Positions 19,494-29,829 of a DNA stretch of 64,000 nt are shown piece after piece. The translations under genes were made by a program, and so were the position numbers. The stretch is from Beijerinckiaceae bacterium (GTDB lineage Bacteria > Pseudomonadota > Alphaproteobacteria > Rhizobiales > Beijerinckiaceae): assembly GCA_004298435.1 (NCBI GenBank), contig SCSF01000133.1, positions 1 to 64,000 on the forward strand, written 5' to 3'. Below the pieces are notes generated by a model, which saw only the letters and a program-made list of their open reading frames with translations, was not told the origin of the DNA and made no database searches. Position 1 is the first letter of the stretch; every line of letters starts with the position of its first letter.

Positions 19494-21512
19494 TCAATGC
19501 TTCGGCGCGGCAGCGCGCCTCGCTTTCACCTCGTCCGCAGTGATGAGTTTGCTCTTGTTGCCCCAGGAAGAGCGCTCGTGGTTGATGATGTCCGCGATCT
19601 CTGCGTCGGTTAATACGCTTTCGAAAGGTGGCATCGGGGTCGCATATACGGTGTCGCCCACTTTCTGATCATGCAGTCCGTTCAGGACCGTGTCGATCTG
19701 CTTCGTTGGATTGGGATCCAGCACGGCGGCATCGCCCTTGAGCGGCGGGAACGCGCCCGGCAGACCCATGCCCGTTGGTTGATGGCAAGCCGAACAGTTG
19801 GCGGAGAACAACGCCGCGCCCTTGGCTGCATCGAAATGATAGGGGCCTGACGGCGCAGAAGGCTTGGGCGCCGCATGCTCCGCGGGTGCTGCCTCAGTCG
19901 CTGGTGAGGTTGGCGTAGAGTTATCGGCCTTGGCCGAAGACCCGCCGCTGCCGCGCACATCGAGAACACCGATCGCGCCGATCATCGCGTGCGCCATATC
20001 GTGATCGACAAAAGCGTATTTGCCGGGATCGGGGATAATGAGGTCGAAGATTGCGCCCGCGCCCGGCCCGACGGTGTAGGTGGATACGCCGCTCAGCGCA
20101 TGAGCCGAATCGCCATCGGGGTAAACTTTATCGAAGATCGCGCCGATGACATGGAACGAACTCCACAGACTTGGCCCGGCATCGACGAAATAGAGCCGCA
20201 CGCGCTTGCCGGCTGTGACCGGCAACGGGTGATCGCGGTACTGGAAGGCCGCGCCATTGAAGACGACTTCATCAGGGCGCTCTTTCAGCATTTTCTCGTA
20301 GCTGGGACCCATGAGCTTGCCGGCGACTTGTTGCGTGTACCACTCGCTTTGTTCAATGACGTAGCTCTCGGCGGCGGGCGGCAGCGGCTCCTTCGGATCA
20401 ACGACCATGACGCCATACATGCCGCTCGCAATATGCAGCAGCACGGGCGGTGTCCCGCAGTGATAGATGAATGCGCCGGGCACGCGCGCCACAAATGAGA
20501 ACTTGATCGATTTGCCGGGCAGCACGTCCACATAATGCTGGCTGGGCGCAGTCATGGCGGAGTGGAAATCAATGGAATGCTGCATCATTCCATGATTGGT
20601 GAAGGTCACATGGACCGTCTGTCCCTGCCGCACATGAATGATCGGGCCAGGCACGCTGCCGCCGAACGTCCACGCCTGATAGTCGACGCCGCTGGCGATC
20701 GCGACGGACTTGTCGGATGCGACCAGATGGACGCTGACACTGTCGCCCGTACCGATCAGCGGCGGCAGCCGCGCATCGCGCGGCGCGGCAATCGGTTTAT
20801 TGGAGGCAAGCGAAAGCGGTGAGACGGCCGCGGCGGCAGCGACCGTCGAAGGTGATCTCACATTCAATGTGCTGTGCAGCCCGCCGATCAGGAGCACCAC
20901 CAGCACTGCGACAGCCAGCATCGCTGGAATCTGCACGCGCCACGGGAGGGCGGGCGGCTCATGCGCGAACGTTTCATCGGTGCTCCATTCGGAGATGATG
21001 CGCCAGCGGGGCCAGCGCCGCTCAATGAAAAAGTCCAGGCTATAAGGGTTGCGCCCTTCAAGGGTATCGATGCCGATCAGGGCGACGAAGATCAGCACAT
21101 AGCTGATCGCAGTCCCCATATTGTTTGCGCCGACTGTATAGGGGCCGCCGAAGCCTTCCGCCGTGCTCCACACCAGCAGGCTGAACAGGGCGCCGATCAC
21201 ATACAGGGATTTGCGTGCAAAGCCGGTGAGCAGCGCCAGCGCGATCAGCGTTTCGACGATCCGTGTGAGCCAGGTGAAGAGCAGGACGTGAGGTGTTACG
21301 AGGGCGATCCACATGGCGAACCAGGGCGCCAGAAAAGCTGGCTGCCCTTGAGCGGCATTATGAAGATAGCCGACGTAGTGGACGGCGAAATCAGGCGACC
21401 AGGTGAGGGCGGCGCCGACTGCCCATATAACGCCGAAGGCAATTCGCAGCGCGGCGGTCGCGATGGGTGGCCAAAATCTGGAAAAAGAACCGTGAGGATT
21501 AATATGGGGCAT
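19494..21512 (-). CDS. fusion protein: N-terminal DoxX/DoxD-like membrane domain + NirK-type multicopper oxidase + C-terminal cytochrome c
   Basis: About 160 aa multi-TM N-terminus; MQHSIDFHSA...FIYHCGTPPVLLHIASGMYGVMVV cupredoxin ligands; SSFHVIGAIFDKV; YAFVDHDMAHA; C-terminal CSACH and MPPF of cytochrome c. Confidence 0.85.
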   Translation of the reverse strand: MPHINPHGSFSRFWPPIATAALRIAFGVIWAVGAALTWSPDFAVHYVGYLHNAAQGQPAFLAPWFAMWIALVTPHVLLFTWLTRIVETLIALALLTGFARKSLYVIGALFSLLVWSTAEGFGGPYTVGANNMGTAISYVLIFVALIGIDTLEGRNPYSLDFFIERRWPRWRIISEWSTDETFAHEPPALPWRVQIPAMLAVAVLVVLLIGGLHSTLNVRSPSTVAAAAAVSPLSLASNKPIAAPRDARLPPLIGTGDSVSVHLVASDKSVAIASGVDYQAWTFGGSVPGPIIHVRQGQTVHVTFTNHGMMQHSIDFHSAMTAPSQHYVDVLPGKSIKFSFVARVPGAFIYHCGTPPVLLHIASGMYGVMVVDPKEPLPPAAESYVIEQSEWYTQQVAGKLMGPSYEKMLKERPDEVVFNGAAFQYRDHPLPVTAGKRVRLYFVDAGPSLWSSFHVIGAIFDKVYPDGDSAHALSGVSTYTVGPGAGAIFDLIIPDPGKYAFVDHDMAHAMIGAIGVLDVRGSGGSSAKADNSTPTSPATEAAPAEHAAPKPSAPSGPYHFDAAKGAALFSANCSACHQPTGMGLPGAFPPLKGDAAVLDPNPTKQIDTVLNGLHDQKVGDTVYATPMPPFESVLTDAEIADIINHERSSWGNKSKLITADEVKARRAAAPKH

Positions 21513-21601
21513 GTAACACCCGTTTGGGCCGGAATGGCGGAAGCGAGCGACACGAACGTATCAGCAAAATGATTCATTTTAGCTGTGGCAAAGCGCGGCA
21601 A

Positions 21602-23041
21602 TTAAAGCACTTTACCCGGATTAAGAATGCTTTTGGGATCGAGCGTCGCCTTCAGGCTTCGCATGAGATCGAGCGCCACGGGGTCCTTCACGCCGGGCAG
21701 CAGTTTGCGTTTTAGCTGACCGATCCCATGTTCGGCCGAGATCGACCCCTTATGCGCTGCGACGATCGCATGGACGATCTCGTTGACGGAATCCCACTGC
21801 GCGAGAAAGCCCGCTTTATCCGCGCCGACCGGCTGCGACACATTGCAATGGATATTGCCGTCGCCGAGGTGGCCGAAGGCGACGAGCCGCGCGCCGGGCA
21901 TGTATCGCGTCACCGCTGCCTCGACTTCTGTGAGAAATGCCGGCACGTCGGAGACGGGCACGGAAACGTCATGCTTGATCGAACCGCCTTCATACCGCTG
22001 CGAGTCGGGCAGACGTTCGCGCACGCGCCAGAAGGCGCTGCGCTGATCCGTTGAGCCTGCAACCGAGGCATCCTCGATGATGCCGTTTTTCTTCGCTTCG
22101 TCCAGAAGCCGGCCCATGCGCGCGTCCAATCCGTCCGACTGGGAAGCCAGTTCCATGAGGACGTAGTGATTGTGCCGCGCCGGTAAAGGATCGCTTGTAT
22201 TTGCCTCGTGCGCGAGAACGAAATCGATCCCGATGCGCGGGATCAGTTCGAACGTCTTCACGTCATTGCCCGCGACCGCGTGTGCAAGATCGAGCAGCCG
22301 CAGGGCCTGGCGAGGATCGCGCAAACCTGCGAAGGCCGTCGCGAACACGCGCGGCTTCGGATAAAGTTTCAGCACTGCGGCGGTGATGATGCCGAGCGTG
22401 CCTTCCGAGCCGATGAAGAGATTTTTCAGATCGTAGCCCGTGTTGTTTTTTCTGAGCTTCGAGAGATCCGAAAGGATCCGCCCGTCGGCGAGCACCACTT
22501 CAAGGCCCAGCGTGAGATCGCGTGCGTTGCCATAGGCGAGCACCGCGACGCCGCCGGCATTGGTGGCGAGATTGCCGCCAATCGTGCAGGTGTGTTCCGA
22601 AGCGAACGAGAGCGGGAAATAACGGTCGGCGCGATCGGCCTCGGCATGCACTTGCGCGAGCGTCATACCGGCTTCGACAATGAGCGTGTTGGAGGAGGGA
22701 TCGGCCTCGCGCAGCCTGTTCATGCGGGTGAGAGATAATATAAGTTCGTCGCCGCGCGCCGATGGCACCTGGCCGCCGACAAGCCCGGTATTGCCGCCCT
22801 GTGGCACGACCGCGGTGCCGGTCTCGGCGCAGAGCGCAACCAGCGTGGCGACTTCCGCCGTTGAGGCGGGCCGGGCGACGCAGAGCGCCTTGCTGTGGAA
22901 ACGGTCGCGCGGCTCAGTGAGATAGGAGGCCATCTCCGCCGGAGCGGTTATGACATTTGCCGCGCCGATGATGCTTTCGAGACGCGATAGAAAGTCCGCA
23001 TCTCGCGGCGCATGCGAAGCGGTTTCAGCGTTTGGGCTCAT
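21602..23041 (-). CDS. FAD-binding oxidoreductase (D-lactate/2-hydroxyacid dehydrogenase-like, GlcD-type)
   Basis: VVPQGGNTGLVGGQVP, CTIGGNLATNAGGVAVLAYGNARDLTLGLEVVL, GHLGDGNIHCNV, SAEHGIGQLKR. Confidence 0.92.
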   Translation of the reverse strand: MSPNAETASHAPRDADFLSRLESIIGAANVITAPAEMASYLTEPRDRFHSKALCVARPASTAEVATLVALCAETGTAVVPQGGNTGLVGGQVPSARGDELILSLTRMNRLREADPSSNTLIVEAGMTLAQVHAEADRADRYFPLSFASEHTCTIGGNLATNAGGVAVLAYGNARDLTLGLEVVLADGRILSDLSKLRKNNTGYDLKNLFIGSEGTLGIITAAVLKLYPKPRVFATAFAGLRDPRQALRLLDLAHAVAGNDVKTFELIPRIGIDFVLAHEANTSDPLPARHNHYVLMELASQSDGLDARMGRLLDEAKKNGIIEDASVAGSTDQRSAFWRVRERLPDSQRYEGGSIKHDVSVPVSDVPAFLTEVEAAVTRYMPGARLVAFGHLGDGNIHCNVSQPVGADKAGFLAQWDSVNEIVHAIVAAHKGSISAEHGIGQLKRKLLPGVKDPVALDLMRSLKATLDPKSILNPGKVL

Positions 23042-23086
23042 GGTTTCGCACCCATATTTCGTGCGGTCGAATTGAGCTGCGCGGCC

Positions 23087-24391
23087 TCAGCCGAGAAGCT
23101 TTCGGCTGCGGCGCGTTTTCTTCGCCACACGCCGCAGCACGGCAACGATCTCGACATGCGGCGAGTAACGAAATTGATCGAATGGCTTTATGCTCTCGAC
23201 GGTGTAGCCGCCAAATTCAAGAAGCGCGATGTCGCGGGCGAAACTTATGGGATTGCAGGAGACGGCGACGACGAGCGGCGTCATTGAACCCGCGAGGGCC
23301 TGCGCCTGCAACTCCGCGCCTGCGCGCGGCGGATCGAAAACTACGGCATCATAAGGGGCCAATTCCGCGGCGGTAAAGGGACGGCGGAAGAGATCGCGTT
23401 TTTCGATGCTGACAGGCCGAAGCTCGGGCCTTGCCCGCGCTGCTTTCAAAAGCGCAGCGAGAGCCGGGCCGTCGCTGTCGGCGGCGTGTACCTGAATCGT
23501 TTCGGCGAGCCGGAGCGAAAACGTGCCGACGCCGGCAAAAAGATCGAGGCCGCGTGCGCTGCCGGAAAAGGCTTCGGTGACGGCTTGCGCCAGCGCCGTT
23601 TCTCCCGATTCCGTCGCCTGGAGAAAAGCGCCTGTCGGCGGCGCGACATCGGTCTTGCCCATGCGCAGGATCGGGGCGCGGCGCTCGATGACGAGCATTC
23701 CATGGTTGGAAAGCCGCGCCAGATCGTGGCGTTCTGCGACTCCGATCAGGGCGGCGAGGCGGGTCGCATCGAGCGCCCCATGCCCTCTGATATCGACATC
23801 GAGACCGCTCAGCGTCGCAGTGAAAAGCATATCGAGCGGCTTGCGGGCGGATTTCAGCGCCACAGCGATCGCGCGCGCTGCCGGAAGCGCACTCGCCATC
23901 GACGATGCGAGAACAGGACAACTTTCGATCGCTACGATTTCGTGCGCGCGGGCCTTCATAAAGCCGACATGCACTTCCTTTCCGGGGCCGAAGCGGGCAT
24001 GAAAGGTGGCGCGCCGGCGGCCTTCGCCGTGGGCGTCAACCAGCGCGCCAACTTCCGCCGTCACATTGGCCCGTTTCAAGGCGGCGGCGACAAGGCCGCG
24101 TTTCCACTCAGCATAGGCAATGGGCGCGAGAGCCTGCACGGCGCAGCCGCCGCAGACGCCATAATAGGGGCAGAAGGGTGCGATCCGCTCAGGCGAGGCT
24201 TCGATGATTTCGACAAGATCGCCGCGATCGCCCGCGACTTCTGCGCGTATCGTCTCGCCCGCGAGAGCATAGGGCACATAGATCGGCCCTTTGTCGCCCT
24301 GCGCGATGCCTTCGCCGCGCTGGCCGAGGCGTTCGATCTGCAAGGTCGTGTATTGCCGATTGGTCTTTGGAGCTTCAGCCGCCGCGCTCAT
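23087..24391 (-). CDS. class I SAM-dependent RNA methyltransferase (RumA/TrmA-like, uracil-C5)
   Basis: TRAM-like N-terminus, CPYYGVCGGCAVQAL iron-sulfur Cys, LDLFAGVGTFSL, VVFDPPRAG, SCNPISFARD. Confidence 0.9.
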   Translation of the reverse strand: MSAAAEAPKTNRQYTTLQIERLGQRGEGIAQGDKGPIYVPYALAGETIRAEVAGDRGDLVEIIEASPERIAPFCPYYGVCGGCAVQALAPIAYAEWKRGLVAAALKRANVTAEVGALVDAHGEGRRRATFHARFGPGKEVHVGFMKARAHEIVAIESCPVLASSMASALPAARAIAVALKSARKPLDMLFTATLSGLDVDIRGHGALDATRLAALIGVAERHDLARLSNHGMLVIERRAPILRMGKTDVAPPTGAFLQATESGETALAQAVTEAFSGSARGLDLFAGVGTFSLRLAETIQVHAADSDGPALAALLKAARARPELRPVSIEKRDLFRRPFTAAELAPYDAVVFDPPRAGAELQAQALAGSMTPLVVAVSCNPISFARDIALLEFGGYTVESIKPFDQFRYSPHVEIVAVLRRVAKKTRRSRKLLG

Positions 24392-25140
24392 TCAGCCATC
24401 TTTCTGGCGCCAATCAGATATTCGCGATTGCCGTCACCGCCTTCAATCGGAGACGGGATGACTCCCGCGACCACGCACCCGCTGTTTTGCACGAAACTTT
24501 CGATTTCGTCGCGGGCGCGCTCCCTTGCTGCCTCGTTCTTGACGATGCCCTTGACGACAAAGGCAGGGCCGACCTCGAACTGCGGCTTGATCAGGGCAAC
24601 GAGCATGGACATCGGCGGCGCGAGAGAAATTATGGTGGGGAGGACAAGCTTCAGCGAGATAAAGCTGACATCGCAGGTAATCAGTTGCAGGGGTTCCTGA
24701 AAATCGGTGGAGGTCAGTTTCCGCACGTCCAACGCTTCTTTGGCAATGACGCGCGGATCGGCTTTGAGCCTCGGGTGAAGCTGGCCGCGGCCGACATCGA
24801 CGGCATAGACCTGCGCCGCGCCGCGGCTCAACAGAACATCCGTGAAACCGCCGGTCGAGGCGCCGACATCAAGGCAAATAAGGCCCTGCGGGTTGAAGCC
24901 GAAGGCATCGAGAGCCGCAGCGAGCTTGACGCCGCCGCGCGACACCCACGGGTAGGGCGCCGCCGCTTCAATCCGATCGGAGGGCGCAACGAGAGCCGAG
25001 GCTTTCAAAAGAACGCGGCCTTCGATGCTGACGAGGCCTGCCTCGATCGCCTCCCGCGCTTTGGCGCGGCTTTCGAAAAGACCGCGCTCTACGAGAGCGC
25101 GGTCGGCACGTTGATAAGGCGTGGACTCAGAGACGGGCAT
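24388..25140 (-). CDS. tlyA: TlyA-family rRNA methyltransferase / hemolysin A
   Basis: QRADRALVERGLFESRAKAREAIEAG (S4), KLAAALDAF...CLDVGASTGGFTDVLLSRGA, VKPQFE-like IKPQFEVG. Confidence 0.92.
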   Translation of the reverse strand: MPVSESTPYQRADRALVERGLFESRAKAREAIEAGLVSIEGRVLLKASALVAPSDRIEAAAPYPWVSRGGVKLAAALDAFGFNPQGLICLDVGASTGGFTDVLLSRGAAQVYAVDVGRGQLHPRLKADPRVIAKEALDVRKLTSTDFQEPLQLITCDVSFISLKLVLPTIISLAPPMSMLVALIKPQFEVGPAFVVKGIVKNEAARERARDEIESFVQNSGCVVAGVIPSPIEGGDGNREYLIGARKMAE

Positions 25141-25176
25141 TACGGCCCTTATGATCCGCGCGACTGTGACGGAAGA

Positions 25177-26607
25177 TCATCGCCTTTCGTCCCGCTTGTC
25201 CTCGCCGCGATGGCCGCCACCCTGATTCGGATGCGCATTGGCAGGGCCATGCGCCTGCGGACGCCCGCGCTCGCCGCCGTTATGCGGCGCGGCAGGCGGA
25301 TGGTTCGGCTCGTGTCGCTGCATCTGGGCAGGCGCCTGGCGGTGCTGCATCTGCATCGGTGCCTGGCGCCCTGGAGCAGGACGCTCTCCTTGCGGCCTTG
25401 GTTGGGCATGGTTGGGCGCGGCATGTCGCCCGGCGGGCTGCGCAGATGGACGCTCCTGCCGCATCGCGGGATTCGCATTGCCGCCCCTCATCCCGGGCTT
25501 TTCGTGCGGGGTGGCCGCTGGTTTGTTTCCTCCGACAGCACCATGTCCCCGCATCTTTTCATTGGCGCCCGGATGCTGTCCGTTAGCGCCCCGATGCTCC
25601 GGCGTCATCGCCGGCTTGCCCTGCTGATTTCCCGGGGCGGTTTTTTCTCCGGGCTTCATCATATTATGCTGCCCGTTTTGTTCATGCCGCCCATTTTGAG
25701 AATTCGGCACGCCGTGCTGTCCGCTTTCGGGGGTGGCCGCGCCGTGCCCCCGGCCTTCTGGCTTTATCGTTCCCGGCTGGGCCGCTCCCGGCTTTGTCAT
25801 TCCCGGTTTCATCGATTCGGGATGAGCGCCGTTTGCGGGATTTGCTTCGCCTTCGTGGCGCGAAGGCACAACGCCTGTTCCCTTGAACTGCGCCGGATGT
25901 GCGGTTGCAGCGACAGGCGGCCTGCCGTGATTGGCTTTGTTGGAGAGCGATTTATCGTTCCTGGCGGCGGTGACGTTCTTCTCCTGAACCACCGTCGGCG
26001 CAAAGTGCTGTTGCCTTGCGAATGTCCGCTGCTCTTTTGTCTCACGGGCTTTTGTGCCGCCGTTGCCGCCGTTGAAACTGACGCGGTTCACGTTGCGATT
26101 CACAATTACCGTCTTCTCGTAAACATTGGTGATGTTCTTTGTCGTGATGTTGGTCACGGAGCGGTTGTAGAAGAAATGTCCGTCGCGCCAACGGCCGCCT
26201 TCATAGCCCTCACCGGTGTAGCCGTGGCCATAATGAATGCCGCCATAATAGCCGACGCGCGTTCCCCAATAGCCGTGATGGAAGAGATATGAGCCGCCAG
26301 CCCAGCCCCAATAACCAGGCGTCCACAAAAGCCCGGCACGGGGCGGTTCGACCCAAGTGCCCGGAACCCAATAATAATCTTCGTCATCGTAGCTCCACGA
26401 CCAATATCCGGGTGTCCAGACATAGCCTGGCCCGGGCAGCGGCGGCTGTTCATACACCGGCAGGGGCGGCGGTGCTGAACTGACCACCACAGGTGGCTGA
26501 CATGCTACTGTTTGCGCTTGCGCTGGAGCAATGGAAAGCGTCGCAAAGCCAAGAAGAACCATAAACGACGAAGAACAGATGAGTTTTTTTGAGTAGCAAT
26601 TCGGCAT
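25177..26607 (-). CDS. YXWGXW-repeat exported protein with long low-complexity Pro/Gly/His/Gln tail
   Basis: Signal peptide; WTPGYWSW, WVPGTWVEPPRAGLLWTPGYWGW repeats; C-terminal MKPG/HGA/QRQAP-rich tail. Confidence 0.75.
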   Translation of the reverse strand: MPNCYSKKLICSSSFMVLLGFATLSIAPAQAQTVACQPPVVVSSAPPPLPVYEQPPLPGPGYVWTPGYWSWSYDDEDYYWVPGTWVEPPRAGLLWTPGYWGWAGGSYLFHHGYWGTRVGYYGGIHYGHGYTGEGYEGGRWRDGHFFYNRSVTNITTKNITNVYEKTVIVNRNVNRVSFNGGNGGTKARETKEQRTFARQQHFAPTVVQEKNVTAARNDKSLSNKANHGRPPVAATAHPAQFKGTGVVPSRHEGEANPANGAHPESMKPGMTKPGAAQPGTIKPEGRGHGAATPESGQHGVPNSQNGRHEQNGQHNMMKPGEKTAPGNQQGKPAMTPEHRGANGQHPGANEKMRGHGAVGGNKPAATPHEKPGMRGGNANPAMRQERPSAQPAGRHAAPNHAQPRPQGERPAPGRQAPMQMQHRQAPAQMQRHEPNHPPAAPHNGGERGRPQAHGPANAHPNQGGGHRGEDKRDERR

Positions 26608-26679
26608 GTTAAGACTCGCCTTTGTTGTTGATCGGCTACGCCGACATTTTTGACAGCGCATTATGTCGAATTGCGGAAC

Positions 26680-27177
26680 CTATCTGTCGCGCTCAGGTTC
26701 CGGCAGGTGAAGAATAATCAATATTATTGCGAACGATGCGAGGCAGCGGAAGGCCGAGGCCTGCGCGTTCCATTGTGGCGATTGCCACATTTGAAACCAT
26801 TCGCCTGCGATGATGAGAAAGCCGAAAAAATAAAGCGCGAAGCCGAGAGCGAGCCCGAGCGTGGCGAGCGACTTTGCGGCATTGAAAGAGTTGTCATTAT
26901 TTCGCCACGAAAAACACAATCGGAGCGCTCCAAAAAGACAGAGCGCACCGTAAAGAAGCTCGGCAGCGATGATGATCCAGTAAGCGATGTGTTGAAGTTC
27001 GGGGCTGGTGATGGCGCGCGCCATCAGCGGACTCGGCCGATGGATTGTGTCCATCGCCAGAACATGCCGGACTGCCTCGAAATTCAGAGGGTAGTCGATG
27101 ATATTGTCGGCGCCGGTCAGGAGACCGAAGACGCCGACAAAAGCGACGAAGGCTATTTTGACGCCTCTGATGAGCAT
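26680..27177 (-). CDS. DUF2165-like small integral membrane protein
   Basis: 165 aa, four predicted TM segments; LLTGADNIIDYPLNFEAVRHVLAMDTI. Confidence 0.7.
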   Translation of the reverse strand: MLIRGVKIAFVAFVGVFGLLTGADNIIDYPLNFEAVRHVLAMDTIHRPSPLMARAITSPELQHIAYWIIIAAELLYGALCLFGALRLCFSWRNNDNSFNAAKSLATLGLALGFALYFFGFLIIAGEWFQMWQSPQWNAQASAFRCLASFAIILIILHLPEPERDR

Positions 27178-27203
27178 CGGCGGGCGCGCTGCGCGAGCTT
27201 CGA

Positions 27204-29171
27204 TCAGGCGATCATGCTGCGCGCCGCATCCTTTTCGCGCCCAAGGGTCGCCAGCACTTTGGCGACGATGCCCTTCGCATCAAGACCCGCGCGGGCATAG
27301 AGCTTCTCCGGCTTGTCTTGATCGTAGAACTCATCCGGCAGCACCATCGAACGCAACTTGAAGCCGCGCGCGCTACGGCTATCGAGCAAGCCTTCCTCGA
27401 GCAACGCCTGCGCGACGAACGAGCCGAAGCCGCCCACTGTGCCTTCCTCGATGGTGATCAGCGCCTCATGGTGCTGCACAAGGCGGCGGATGAGATCGAG
27501 ATCGAGCGGCTTGGCGAAGCGCGCATCGGCGACGGTCGCCGAAATTCCCCGCATGGCGAGATCTTCCGCCGCTTTCAGCGTCTCTGCGAGGCGTGTTCCG
27601 AAAGAGAGCAGGGCAACGGTATTGCCTTCGCGCAGCACGCGACCGCGTCCGATCGGGAGAATCTCACCCCGGGATGGCAGATCGACGCCGACGCCTTCGC
27701 CACGCGGATAACGGAAGGCGATCGGGCCGTCGTTATAGGCGACGGCGGTCGCGACCATATGCACAAGCTCCGCCTCGTCGGCGGCGGCCATCACCACCAT
27801 GCCGGGCAATATGCCAAGATAGGAGACATCGAAAGAACCTGCGTGCGTTGCGCCGTCGGCCCCGACCAGCCCGGCACGGTCGATAGCGAAGCGCACCGGC
27901 AATTTCTGGATCGCGACGTCGTGGACGACCTGATCGTAGCCGCGTTGCAGGAAGGTCGAGTAGATGGCGCAGAAAGGCTTGAACCCTTCGGTCGCCAGAC
28001 CGGCGGCGAATGTCACCGCATGCTGTTCGGCGATGCCGACATCGAAGGTGCGCTCCGGGAAGGCCTTTTCGAAAATATCGAGGCCGGTGCCCGAGGGCAT
28101 CGCAGCGGTGATCGCGACGATCTTGTCGTCGCGCTCGGCTTCCTTCACCAGCGTGTCGGCAAAGACGCGTGTGTAGCTCGGCGCATTCGCCTTCGGTTTT
28201 ACCTGCGCGCCGGTCACGACATCGAACATACTGACGGCATGATGCTTGTCGCTCGCCGCTTCGGCTGGCGCGTAGCCCTTGCCCTTCTGGGTTACGACAT
28301 GGACGAGGATCGGGCCTGTCTCGAAATCGCGGACGTTCTTGAGGACGGGCAGCAGATGGTCGAGATTATGCCCGTCGATCGGGCCGACGTAGTAGAAGCC
28401 CAACTCCTCGAACATGGTGCCGCCGGCCCAGAAGTTCCGGGCGAATTCTTCGGTCTTGCGGGCACGATCGTAGATGAACTTCGGCAGGTGTCTGCCGAGC
28501 TGCTTGGCGGTTTCGCGCACCGTGCGGTAGGCGCCGCCCGAAACGAGACGTGCGAGATAGGCTGACAAGGCGCCTGCGGGCGGCGCGATCGACATTTCAT
28601 TATCGTTGAGGATGACGATCAGCCGCGAGTGCATTGCGCCGGCATTGTTCATCGCTTCATAGGCCATGCCGGCCGACATGGCGCCATCGCCGATGACGGC
28701 GATCACATTGTTTGGCGTGCCGGAAAGCGTGCTCGCGACGGCCATGCCGAGGCCCGCCGAAATCGAGGTGGACGAATGCGCGGCGCCGAAGGGGTCGTAT
28801 TCACTCTCCGACCTTTTGGTGAAGCCGGACAGGCCGTCGCCCTTGCGCAAAGTGCGGATCCGGTCGCGTCTGCCCGTCAAAATCTTGTGAGGATAGGCCT
28901 GATGGCCGACATCCCAGATCACTCGGTCGCGCGGCGTATCAAAAATGTAATGCAAGGCAACGGTCAACTCGACCACGCCGAGCCCCGCACCAAGATGACC
29001 ACCGGTGACGGAAACTGCGTCGATCGTCTCGTGCCGCAATTCAGCCGCGACCTGCGCGAGATTGGACTCCGGCAGGCGGCGCAGATCGGCTGGCGTCGTT
29101 ATCGTGTCCAGAAGAGGGGTCTTCGATGTCGTCACAACTACCTCGTCGATGTCTGGATCTTGTTCGAGCAA
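27204..29171 (-). CDS. dxs: 1-deoxy-D-xylulose-5-phosphate synthase (start codon uncertain)
   Basis: [57 protein letters not shown]. Confidence 0.96.
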   Translation of the reverse strand: MLEQDPDIDEVVVTTSKTPLLDTITTPADLRRLPESNLAQVAAELRHETIDAVSVTGGHLGAGLGVVELTVALHYIFDTPRDRVIWDVGHQAYPHKILTGRRDRIRTLRKGDGLSGFTKRSESEYDPFGAAHSSTSISAGLGMAVASTLSGTPNNVIAVIGDGAMSAGMAYEAMNNAGAMHSRLIVILNDNEMSIAPPAGALSAYLARLVSGGAYRTVRETAKQLGRHLPKFIYDRARKTEEFARNFWAGGTMFEELGFYYVGPIDGHNLDHLLPVLKNVRDFETGPILVHVVTQKGKGYAPAEAASDKHHAVSMFDVVTGAQVKPKANAPSYTRVFADTLVKEAERDDKIVAITAAMPSGTGLDIFEKAFPERTFDVGIAEQHAVTFAAGLATEGFKPFCAIYSTFLQRGYDQVVHDVAIQKLPVRFAIDRAGLVGADGATHAGSFDVSYLGILPGMVVMAAADEAELVHMVATAVAYNDGPIAFRYPRGEGVGVDLPSRGEILPIGRGRVLREGNTVALLSFGTRLAETLKAAEDLAMRGISATVADARFAKPLDLDLIRRLVQHHEALITIEEGTVGGFGSFVAQALLEEGLLDSRSARGFKLRSMVLPDEFYDQDKPEKLYARAGLDAKGIVAKVLATLGREKDAARSMIA

Positions 29172-29829
29172 AGATCTCTTGAACCTAGCTTAATGACTTC
29201 AGGCGCGAATGCGTTCGTGGCCCGCTGCAAAAAAATCGAAATGCAATCCCAAATCCTTCCCCGGCCTGCCGGGTGTGGAGCATCCTTCTCATCCGAAAAT
29301 TCATTATTTTCCGGAACATTCAGGTTGCGGCGTTCGGCCTGGCGTCCTCAGGCATTGCCCGATGCGGTAAGCGTCATTCCAGGACGGAACCCAGGACGCC
29401 ACGCCCATAGGCACGGTCGAGCCTGTTCCGAGAGGGGTACAATAGCCGAACATTCCGCCAAACGCCATAGAATAAGCCTGTCACTCCTGGCGCTCCCTAA
29501 GAACGCCCGGCTGAATCCCAAACTTGCAAAGCCTTCGGTGGCTGGAAAGCTATATAGGTCGCGGAAATGGTTTGCCCACGGCTCTCCGGCCGAATTGACT
29601 TCTGTTGGGCTACCCTTCTTTAGCGTCCTTGTCGCGGCGTCTTTTTGTTGCGGTGCATTCTGCCGCACGCGCCAGCCTCATTGATGCTATCAATGGCACG
29701 CGGATTCCCGCCGGGGCTGAGAGCTTTTTTTGGCGAATTCAAACCGCAACTCTATTTACTTGTTTTGACGCGCTTTCTCGACGCAAGCCAAAAGCCGTTT
29801 CGCGCGAAAACGCCACAGGATCAGGCCAG

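Noticed and set aside
24367-26292. 641-aa plus-strand ORF
   Set aside because: Antisense to tlyA and the YXWGXW protein, Arg/Pro/Leu-rich without family motifs; a typical GC-rich shadow ORF.
27318-28565. 415-aa plus-strand ORF
   Set aside because: Antisense shadow of dxs.
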